DNA of 64,000 bases from Theropithecus gelada (lineage: Eukaryota; Chordata; Mammalia; Primates; Cercopithecidae): NCBI RefSeq assembly GCF_003255815.1, contig NC_037672.1:107212686-107276685 (forward strand). The letters are read 5' to 3'. Made by a program: the position numbers and the translations under genes. The notes below the pieces were generated by a model that was not told the origin of the DNA, did no database searches, and saw only the letters and a list, made by a program, of their open reading frames with translations. Each line of letters starts with the position of its first letter. The stretch's first letter is position 1. Below, piece by piece: positions 56,801 to 64,000 of the stretch.

Positions 56801-59800
56801 TCAGGACAGGTGTCCACTACAGATGAGTCCTCTCTCTAAGCAGCAGTGAAGTCATCAAATCATATCCAGTTTTTCTCACAGGAGTATCATGAGAAACTAT
56901 ATATTTATCTATAGTTTTCTTTGCCCTAACACACTATAAACCTCTTCACAGAAAAGGAGAGAGGCTAGATCAGCATTTAATTATTGGGAAGCCCATTCTA
57001 GTTCCTCAAGCTTCATCATGAACCTCTCTTTCGTCAGGGGTTTTAACAATCAACTGTTTAAAATGTTTAGAAACATATCTAGAGATACACATTAAGTAAT
57101 AGGTCAAGTTGTTAATCTGAAAAAAGTACAATAAATACACCAGAGAATGTTCAAAAAGTCTGGAAACAGGAATAATAGTGTATTTACAATATATATTGTT
57201 CAGATTAACTGGACTATTTTAAATTTAGAAGTATATCATCTAAAAAAGTGTCTAGTGGTTAATGAAAAACATATTGAGTGTGTCATTTGAAAATAAAACA
57301 TGATGTTTATCCTATGTTTCCAACTTTTTAGACACCTTATACATTCTCCCTCCCTCCCATCTGCCAGTCTACAGATTTCTGGTACCTCACCCTTTTCCAT
57401 GAGAAGCAAAGATTACCACCCTAAGACAAACGATATGGGCCTACGGCTTTAAAGACATGTGTCGCAATTGTCTTTTTTTTTTTTTTTTTTTTTTTGAGAC
57501 TGAGTTTTGCTCTTGTTGCCTAGGCTGGAGTGCAATGGCATGATCTCAGCTCACCGCAACCTCTGCCTCCTGGGTTCAAGCAATTCTCCTGCCCCAGTCT
57601 CCCAAGTAGCTGGGATTACAGGCATGCACTACCATGCCTGGCTAATTTTGTATTTTTAGTAGAGACAGAGTTTCTCCATGTTGGTCAGGCTGGTCTTGAA
57701 CTCCTGACAGGTGATCCGCCTGCCTCGGTTTCCCAAAGTGCTGGGATTACAAGTGTGAGCCACCGCGCCTGGCCTACTTTTTTTTTCCAATCAGAAAGAT
57801 ACTTCCCTCAATGTACATACAACAGCAGTACTTCTATTTTTCCTTCCCTTTACATTTTATCTAAATCCATAGACTTTGATTTCAAATCTATAAAAAAATT
57901 CCTGATGCTGGTTATGTGTGTAATGATAGTGATACATACATATGTGTAGGCATGCATGTACATATATAGACATTTTCTCATAAGAGATAATTACCTTTGA
58001 ATGGGAGAATGATTGGACACAAATGAAGCCAGAAAAACTAAACACATGCCCACCATAGGAGAATAAAGAGGAACAGAGATAGTACAGAGAAGGTCAATTG
58101 GCAAAAATGGGAATGGAGGTCCAAGGAAGTAGGAGGCTGCTGTGTCAAACAGGGCTAGTGGTTATAATTCTCCTAAGAAGAAGAGCTGATAAAAATCAAG
58201 TAATAAAGAGCCAACATCTACTGTACATGAAAAATTGGATAATAACACCATGAAATTAATGCTGGTAAAAAGTTTGGCTCCCCAGTGTAAACGGTAAAAG
58301 GGGCATATGTATTGGTTCTTTAGTTTCTTTCGAAGCAAACTCCGAATGTCATTTCCTCAGAGAGGCCTTCCCTGCTTACCTCATCTAAAATAGCACCCCC
58401 TCTCTTTCTAGCATTTATTGACCTAATTAACATTAACATGAGTCAGTTTTTATGAAGAAAGGACTTAGTCTTGCTCATGTAGAAGATATTTAGCACACAG
58501 TGGGCACCCAATAAATTACCAGATTAAAACAAGGGGAAACATTCTTTGATGAAATTAAAATAATTCTTTATCCACAGCAAAAAACCAAAAACTTAGAAGT
58601 AACTAATTTCCTGATAAATTCTAAAGTATTTTGAAGTTCTAAATTCACCTTTAAATTAAAATAGTTATTTCTGAACAAGGCAAGTTATATAGATAGTTCT
58701 TTATTACAGGTTAAGTTGATTCAGACACCAATGTTACAAATGTATTAATATTTTAAATTTTGTTATAGTGTTACAGTGGCCAAGCATTTTAAAAATTAGC
58801 ATTTCTACTGGTGCCAGGTTTTACAAATAAAGCAAAAACTCAATAATGGAAGAAACAAAATCAGAGTAACATCAAAACACCAACACCATGATGTTTTGGG
58901 GCCACTGTCCTCTAAAATTTGTAAGCAGATACAAACCAAAACCACTGTGTACAACTGCATGGAAAGACTATTCATTAATTTCAATTTTTGACTTAAGCAA
59001 TAGCTCCTTCTCTTGATTGTTTATCATTTGTATGGAATGCTGAAATCTAAAGATTTTCATAGACTGAGACAAAGTTGATTATTTTCCACATATTTTTTCT
59101 AAATTTGATGCAAATACTTCCAAATAGACCAACTGTTTTCACCGGAAAGAATATGAAGCAGATGACAAGCACAAGAAGTAGTTTGCTGGGTCACACAAAG
59201 GTCTCACCGCAGAGTTTTGTAAGATTCCAACCTGCACTCCCAAACACTTGAGACTTTAAGTATTCATGATCATTAATCTCCAAAGGGTCCTAATGCTACT
59301 TTATTTTTCTAGTCTGTTCACTTTCCTATATTCCTCAAATCTCCAACACCCCCATTCCCATCTTCTCTGTCAGCTGATGACCTGGATTCCTACTTTACTG
59401 AGAAAAGCAGGCAATCAGGAGAACTTGAACATCCACCCACTTAACCAGCATCAGTGCTCATATCCTCTTCCCACGTTCCTATTAACTTGGCCAAATTCTC
59501 TGTGTGTACTAGAAACCACTCCCTCTCACTTACCCAAGGCTATGACTCCAACAGTTCTCTCCCTCATCAGTATTTCTACTCTCCACTGAACCATTCTCAA
59601 AAGCATACAAATATGTTATTATTTTTCCTAATGCCTGAAAACTGTTCTTTCCACGTTCTTCCCCATTTCAGTTAATGGCAATTCTGTCCTTCCAGTTGTT
59701 CAGGCCAAAAACTGTAGTATCACTTTTGATTTAACTTATACCTAACTTCCAAGCCATCAGCAAATCTTTTAGGTCCTTCCTTGAAAATATATCCAAAATC

Positions 59801-62800
59801 CAACTACTTCTCATTACTTCTGTTGCTACCAACCTGAACAGAATCACCCCTGTCTTTTGTCTGGACTCTTACATGTGTCACCCTGCTTCCATTCTTACTC
59901 CCCAACTTGACCCCTTTTGTTCTCGGCACAACAGCTAGAGGGATCCTAGAAAACATACATCACTGAATGAATTAACGACTTATTCATCATTCTAAAAACA
60001 TTTACAAGCCAGTTTTGGGTTCTATTTTTCAAAGGAAATCGAAAAGTTTTCTTCCTTAAATCTTCCTTGCTGTAAGGGAGAAAAAAGTTTAAGAAAATAA
60101 TGGATCATCAAATGTATTTCCCTAAATACTTAACTCTCAATAAGGCCTTTTTCCTATCCAAGAGAGGATGGCCAAAACTAAGGGAGAAAGTCTCCATAAT
60201 GCCAGGCCCTCAGGTAAAGCAAGGACATGTTTATTTGACCAACCTCTCCCTACCATTAACTCACTTTTTTTTTTTTTTTTTTTTTTAAGCTCTCTTGATC
60301 TCTTTCTTGCAACTAAAAACACCCCTTAATCACCATGTTTCTCCAGATTTGGGATTGTTCTGTTTGGTTCTGATTTGGTCCCCTGAATTCCAAAATATAG
60401 GAAAGGTTGAATCACTGTTCCAGAGAGACTGCTCAAGTAACAGCAATTTTATTTTTTTATTTTATTTTAATTAATTAATTAATTAATTTTTTGAGACAGA
60501 GTCTCGCTCTGTCACCCATGCTGGAGACACGATCTTGGCTCACTGCAAGTTCCACCTCCCAGGTACAAGCTATTCTCCTGCCTCAGCCTCCCAATAGCTG
60601 GGACTACAGGTGTGTACCACCATGCCCAGTTAATTTTTGTATTTTTAGTAGAGACCATGTTAGCCAGGCTGGTCTCGAACTCCTAAGCTCAGCTGATTCA
60701 CCTGCCTCAGCCTCCCAAAGTGCTGGGATTATAGGCATGAGCCACCACGCCTGGCCTAATTTTTTTTTTCTTTCATTGAGATCCAATTATCTATCAGTAT
60801 GGTGACTTGGACTTGAAACCACATGTCTGCTAAACGTAGAGTACTTACTAAGACAAAAAAAATTTTTTCACTGAGGCATATAACATTTCTTAAATTCTCA
60901 AATTCCTTTGTGTTTTTTGTGCCAGAGACCTTCCTATAAACTCCAAATAGTAAATTTTGAGAAGACTGTAGAAGATGAAAGAGATTAAAAAGAAAGATTA
61001 AGCCTGGTATAGTGGGGGCATGGTCTACAGTCTTAGCTATTTGGGAGACTGAGGCAGGAGAATTGCTTGAGCCCAGGAGTTGGAGGCTGCAATAAGCAAT
61101 GATCACACCACTCCACTCTAGCCTGGACACAGAGAGAGACCTTGCCTCAAAAATATTAACAAAAAATAAAATAAAAAGATTAAAACAGTATTTTAATAAG
61201 GCTGGTATTCATTCAATTTCAGGGATGTTTTAAATGTAAATAAACTCTAGAACCCTAGACTAATAAATTTACGAACTCGACTCCTTCCAAGTCTTCCCTA
61301 TCTCTGTAAATGGCAACCGTATCCTTCCTTTGGCTCAGGCCAAAACCTTCAGAGTCATCCTTGACTGGCCTTTCTTCTCAGGTCCATTGCACTTGCTATT
61401 CCCTCTGCCTGGAATGCTCGTTCTCCAAATAACCACAGTGCCCCCACTTACCACTTGCAGATTTCTTCTCAAACATTCTTTCATCAGTGAGGCCTTTGCT
61501 GAACAACATTTAGAAGAGTAAATTGCCTCCAACATGGCCCCTCGTCTTCCCTGCTCAGACTCCACACTTCCTCTGATTTTACTTATTTACTAGTTTACTG
61601 CCCATCTCTCCCTCACCAGAACTCAAGCTCCACAAAGAGATTTTTATGTTTTACTAACTGCTGAATCTCAAAGTAGAACAACATCCGACCCACAGTTGGG
61701 ACTCAAATATTTGTATAATGAATAGGAATGACTAAGTAAAACTGTAACATTTGCTTCAGGAAAGGCAACCATTTGATCCTTAAATTATGCACTTAATCCT
61801 CCTCACAAGTTCTACAAGAACAAAAACATCTTTATGAAGCATACGTTTAGGTGACAACATTTAGGCACAAATTTAAGAAGCAATGAAACATGTCTCAGCA
61901 CCTGTTCAGCGCTTTAAAGTACACAAGATACAGTTCATCCTTTACTTCTATTAACATAAAACTAGAAATTATCTTGAAAATTGCAGGCAGCAGGTGGCAT
62001 CACAGCTTTACATGATATCAGTTCCTTTTAAGTTCACTCCTACAACCAGGTTCCAACAATGAAGTCAGTGAATCCCCTATTATTTTCTGCTGCCAGCATA
62101 ATGAGACTCTAACCTTGGCTAATCTTATTGGAAACATGATCTCCCAAGTGCTCTTTTAACATTTTCAATATCCAAACGAAAGTCCAATATTTTTCTGACC
62201 TATTAAAATATTTAAGCACTCAAAAATGTGCTACAAAAGAATCATCTGTCTGAAATACTGAGTTGATCAGTACTCATACTGCCACCAAACAAGTTCTCAG
62301 GTTCAAAGAGAAAGTTCGAAAAATATTAAAAGAATAAATGAAAATAACTGTATTAACGTTAACCAACAATGAGGAGGGGGGTCACCGATATCTAAGGAAA
62401 GGAGAGTTATCGGAACCCTTTCTCAACACGAGTACACCAAGTCTGTACAAAGGTCGCAAGTTATTGTCTGTGGGTTTGCAGAAAAAAAAAACATTTAATA
62501 TCAATTATAGAGAAAGTTAATACGGCATGGTTTTTAAATTCTCAGTTTGCTTCGCATGTTCATCCAATTTACGGAAGCAAAAACTGAGCTAAAATCAGTC
62601 TGTTCCACTCCATTCCCATGATTCCTACGTCAGTAAGTTCTTGGGCAACTTGGTGCAATTGAGGGGGGAAAAGGTAATTCAGAAGCAACGCAAATGGAAC
62701 GGACAGTAAACTCAGGTGACCTCTCACATTCTAACAATAGTGGTGTGAACTTGTACCCCGCTTGCTCAATCACAAGAACCGCAAGATTCTAGCAGTGGTT

Positions 62801-63134
62801 AAGTTTTTCCACAGCCGAAGGACACCGTCAAGGTCTGCCTTGCATCTGTCACTCACACCTCCAGGACCTCCGTCACCCCAATCCCCCGAAAGTAGGAGCC
62901 CTCGCTGGGCCCGGGTGCCCCCTCACCGTCACTGCATTTATACTGGCAGAGACCGTCCTCGCCTCCCAGGAGGTCCAAGGCAGCGTTCAGGTACGTGTCT
63001 ATCTTATGAACGCCGTTCCGGATGGTCTTCAGGGTGGCCCTCCAGTCGGTGGTCTGGGCCTCCTCCTGGCACCTGACAACAGCGGCCATGAGGAGGAACA
63101 GGAGGGTGAGCGCGGGGCGCGGAAGCAGGGCCAT
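47767..63134 (-). CDS. PLA2G12A: PLA2G12A, group XIIA secretory phospholipase A2, complete four-exon coding sequence
   Basis: Minus-strand join 63134-62927, 52101-52025, 51046-50881, 47885-47767; it sums to 570 nt, 189 residues plus TAA, the normal length. Junctions are AG/GT and in phase (1, 0, 1). The product is a secreted, calcium-dependent phospholipase A2-fold protein with low catalytic activity reported for the group. Visible: signal peptide (residues 1 to about 22, a Leu/Ala-rich core ending VVRC); an atypical calcium loop GCGSPLFG at residues 86-93, in place of the classical sPLA2 loop; the CCNQHDRCYETCGKSKNDCD helix with His110-Asp111; many paired cysteines; and a C-terminus RCHYEEKTDL. 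The ATG lies in a CpG island. No defect is seen. PLA2G12B is excluded because that paralogue lacks the catalytic His. Confidence 0.97.
48130..48479 (-). repeat. AluJ-like with a duplicated middle region and long T run
   Basis: GAGACAGTCTCACTCTGACA start; TTTAATTT-rich insert at about 48278-48325, then a second CACACCCAGCTAA and a T25 run before the left arm. Confidence 0.88.
48814..49105 (-). repeat. Alu with (GTTT)n-modified tail
   Basis: CCCAGTCAGGTTT target duplication at about 48801-48813 and 49105-49117. The tail is TGTTTATTTGTTTG-type rather than pure T. Confidence 0.92.
49120..49635 (-). other. PLA2G12A intron 3, nothing recognised
   Basis: No repeats or other features identified. 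Confidence 0.45.
49640..49805 (+). repeat. MIR
   Basis: GGGGCAAGTTACTGTTTTCT, TTGAAAAATGGGGATAACAC and TCTAGCACAGTATCTTATGA. Confidence 0.8.
49890..49995 (-). repeat. MIR fragment
   Basis: TTATGACAACTCTATGAGAT and following bases match a reversed MIR core. Confidence 0.6.
50212..50555 (+). mobile_element. MaLR LTR (MST/MLT1 type)
   Basis: ATGGTATGGTCTGAATGTTT start, CCTTGATCTTGGACTTCCCA, and CAGACGGACTAAGACA end. Solo LTR about 330 bases past PLA2G12A exon 3 in intron 3. Confidence 0.85.
50881..51046 (-). CDS. PLA2G12A: PLA2G12A coding exon 3, active-site helix
   Basis: Acceptor CTTTTGCAG, donor GTAAGG. It starts LNIGIPSLTKCCNQHDRCYE with the His-Asp dyad and ends LGLTQHVQ plus one base. 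Confidence 0.96.
51050..52020 (-). other. PLA2G12A intron 2, nothing recognised
   Basis: AT-rich, repeat-poor interval between exons 2 and 3. Confidence 0.55.
52025..52101 (-). CDS. PLA2G12A: PLA2G12A coding exon 2, calcium loop
   Basis: Acceptor ATTTTATAG, donor GTAAAT. It encodes SKPFPRYGYKPSPPNGCGSP and LFGVH; it contains the group XII calcium-binding loop. Only 77 nt, so it does not stand out as an open frame on its own. Confidence 0.94.
52110..52916 (-). other. PLA2G12A intron 1, 3' part, nothing recognised
   Basis: Contains a short ACATATAC repeat at about 52310-52335; otherwise nothing named. Confidence 0.5.
52919..53283. repeat. Tigger1-derived non-autonomous transposon with TIRs and TA duplication
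   Basis: CAAGCTTACCTCAGAGATAC at the left and AAATGAAGTATGCTTG at the right are inverted ends. TA dinucleotides flank both (52917-52918, 53284-53285). Internal deletion leaves 365 bases and no transposase. Confidence 0.9.
53290..53768 (-). other. PLA2G12A intron 1, nothing recognised
   Basis: No repeats or genes recognised. Confidence 0.45.
53770..53882 (+). repeat. Alu left-arm monomer fragment
   Basis: CAGCTGGGCTCATGCCTGTA to GAGACCCTGTCTCTA; its tail runs into the palindromic microsatellite. Confidence 0.85.
53887..53948 (+). repeat. Perfect palindromic microsatellite, 62 bp
   Basis: (AT)5(GT)7(AT)7(AC)7(AT)5, identical to its reverse complement. Two further AT units follow on the right. 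Confidence 0.95.
54090..54379 (+). repeat. AluS-like with complex A tail
   Basis: GGACTGGGAGCGATGGCTCA start; the tail has a (CAC/CAA)n pattern; CTATAGCCTG duplication at about 54081-54090 and 54413-54422. Confidence 0.95.
54631..54932 (-). repeat. AluS-like, reverse
   Basis: GTCCTTCATTC duplication at 54620-54630 and 54934-54944. Confidence 0.95.
55100..56275 (+). mobile_element. L2 LINE 3' part, split by a MaLR LTR
   Basis: L2 landmarks: CAGATGCTCAGAGCAATAAT, AGGGCCTTTGAACCTGCTCT, then after the LTR CCTAGAACAGTGCCTGGAAT and an AATTAATGAAC end. Pieces 55100-55686 and 56047-56275. Confidence 0.8.
55687..56046 (+). mobile_element. MaLR LTR (MST/MLT1 type) inside the L2
   Basis: GCCATGGTTTGAATGTTTGC start and CAGCCTGAACAGACTAAGAC end. 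Confidence 0.87.
56280..57470 (-). other. PLA2G12A intron 1, nothing recognised
   Basis: A13 run at about 56566; no other named features. Confidence 0.45.
57473..57773 (-). repeat. AluS-like, reverse
   Basis: T23 run, GAGACTGAGTTTTGCTCTTG, CCGCGCCTGGCC end. Confidence 0.94.
57780..58330 (-). other. PLA2G12A intron 1, nothing recognised
   Basis: No repeat or RNA gene seen. Confidence 0.45.
58335..58515 (+). repeat. L2 3' fragment
   Basis: CAGAGAGGCCTTCCCTGCTT and TTAGCACACAGTGGGCACCC with AATAAAT tail. Confidence 0.75.
58530..59260 (-). other. PLA2G12A intron 1, nothing recognised
   Basis: AT-rich; no feature identified. Confidence 0.45.
59270..59960 (+). mobile_element. L2 LINE segment
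   Basis: Pyrimidine-rich L2 sequence including CCAAGCCATCAGCAAATCTT and ACAACAGCTAGAGGGATCCT. Confidence 0.7.
60259..60288 (+). repeat. Poly(T) tract
   Basis: About 22 T residues without an attached Alu. Confidence 0.8.
60487..60756 (-). repeat. Alu with internal deletions
   Basis: TTGAGACAGAGTCTCGCTCT start after an (ATTA)n run; CACCACGCCTGGCC end; about 20 bases missing at two places. Confidence 0.92.
60999..61152 (+). repeat. Alu right-arm-like monomer (FRAM-like)
   Basis: CCTGGTATAGTGGGGGCATG start, GTTGGAGGCTGCAATAAGCA, CACCACTCCACTCTAGCC. Confidence 0.75.
61270..61740 (+). mobile_element. L2 LINE 3' part with internal deletion
   Basis: CTGCCTGGAATGCTCGTTCT, CAGTGAGGCCTTTGCTGAAC and an end resembling GTATAATGAATAGGAATGA. 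Confidence 0.75.
61745..62850 (-). other. PLA2G12A intron 1, 5' part, nothing recognised
   Basis: No repeats recognised; it approaches the CpG island. Confidence 0.45.
62927..63134 (-). CDS. PLA2G12A: PLA2G12A coding exon 1
   Basis: ATG at 63134-63132, signal peptide, then TTDWRATLKTIRNGVHKIDT to ...GLCQYKCSD and one base; donor GTGAGG. Translation past the donor is intronic. Confidence 0.95.
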
Positions 63135-63520
63135 CCGCGCAGCGCGGGGCTCTACGGGTCCGCGAGCTGCGGCGGGGGGCGCGTCCCCACAGAGCCCCCG
63201 GGAGGCGCTAGGCAGCGGCGCGGGCCCCGGGCTTGGCAGCCGCCAGCTCCATATCCACGCCTCCTTCCCGGCTGGCCGGCAGGGCCTCGTTGGCTTTACG
63301 TGAACCGCCTCGGGGAGGCAGCGCCGTCGCGGGGACGCGCCCGCTCACCTGGACCACCGCGCCCGCTCACCTGGGCCAGCGACCGTCCCTGTGCGCCTGC
63401 GCCGAAGCACGGAGCGTCAGCGGCGCACCGGAGGGGCGGGACGCGCAGGGCGTGGGGCGGGGGCGGGGTTGGTGGCGGGGAACCGGGGTGGGGCGCGCGG
63501 GGCGGGAAACGGGGGCGCGG
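63100..63520 (-). promoter_or_regulatory. PLA2G12A CpG-island promoter
   Basis: Dense CpG sequence covers exon 1 and about 400 bases upstream. There are several GC boxes in a G-rich stretch at about 63430-63510. There is no clear TATA box. The island could also fire to the right, but no + strand exon is recognisable. Confidence 0.75.
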
Positions 63521-64000
63521 CCTCTATGCCCACGTGGTCTCCGCGACGCCCTCACAAGGGCCTTGGTCCTGGTTCACGAGGGAAGCTTAAAAAATACCCA
63601 GGCCTGGGCCCCTTTTCTGGGGAGCCTGATTACGTTGGTCCCAGGTGGCAGTGGGCGCCGGTATTTTTTAAAAGCTCTCCGGGCTGTTAACCGTAAAGCG
63701 AGAGTGCAGAGCTAACCCGGGTGGGGTTACCTCTGACCTGACCAGTCGGGGCTCAGCGCAGTAGCCCCGAGAGACAAGCTTTTCTGGGTGTGGACAACAT
63801 GGGAGAAAATAACCCCTGTGTCCCCTTCGCAGAGAGGGCTGCGAGAGGTCCAGCTGAGTTTCCGGCTTGAAGACATGGTTCCATTGGCAATGTGGACAGA
63901 GTCCGGCTGTCAGCTCGCAGAGCAGGGCTTTTCCTCCTCGCGTCCTCTCCCGGTCCTCCAGATCTGCTGTGGCCGCGGTTGGGAGCGGGATCTGGGAGAT
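63521..64000 (+). other. Upstream flank of PLA2G12A
   Basis: G+C-rich sequence upstream of the promoter. No exon, repeat or second promoter could be identified. Confidence 0.4.

Noticed and set aside
62853..62926. Extension of PLA2G12A exon 1 into the following open frame
   Set aside because: A GT donor at 62926-62925 fits the family phase, and exon 2 continues the known protein exactly.
63006..63715. Overlapping + strand open frames of 160-194 residues at the PLA2G12A promoter
   Set aside because: CpG-rich DNA has few stop codons; the translations are low-complexity Arg/Gly/Pro-rich with no recognisable domain.

Overview
The window is nuclear DNA from an Old World monkey. Its three split genes, in the order MCUB(+) – CASP6(-) – PLA2G12A(-), match the human 4q25 neighbourhood. 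At least two Alu copies (15234-15540 and 28512-28814) carry the 'gatccggccactgcac' variant and the 'ctcaagcctg' left arm, which I associate with cercopithecoid AluYR lineages rather than human AluY. Primate Alus, MaLR LTRs, old L1/L2/MIR and Tigger/MER DNA transposons fill most non-coding sequence. Nothing bacterial or viral-replicative is present.

Layout. 1-20.7 kb: last five coding exons of MCUB on the + strand. A long rearranged antisense L1 (about 3-10.75 kb) and MaLR, LTR and Alu insertions fill its introns. 20.7-22.4 kb: convergent 3' ends of MCUB and CASP6, with back-to-back poly(A) hexamers at 21802-21815. 22.4-36.9 kb: all seven coding exons of CASP6 on the minus strand, joining in phase to an 882-nt CDS (293 codons plus stop) with intact catalytic residues, and a CpG-island promoter at about 36.5-37.1 kb. 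37.1-47.7 kb: intergenic, with a decayed Tigger1 transposon split by Alus and a later old L1. 47.8-63.1 kb: all four coding exons of PLA2G12A on the minus strand, 570 nt (189 codons plus stop), with its own CpG-island promoter at about 63.1-63.5 kb.

Roles. MCUB is the regulatory paralogue of the mitochondrial calcium uniporter pore. CASP6 is an executioner-type caspase. PLA2G12A is a secreted, atypical phospholipase A2-fold protein. They share no pathway; the grouping is ordinary vertebrate synteny.

The most interesting non-genic items are: a 7SL-derived monomer with an S-domain deletion that looks independent of Alu (33857-34014); an AluYR copy nested in an older Alu with a visible 15-bp target duplication; a 62-bp perfect palindromic microsatellite (53887-53948); a 35-bp inverted repeat at 34/35 identity separated by 1.6 kb (39523/41197); a 28-bp minisatellite carrying AP-1-like sites in CASP6 intron 5; and a duplicated 5' part inside the antisense L1. 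Family names of repeats come from recognition by eye; boundaries are good to roughly 5-30 bases unless target duplications fix them.
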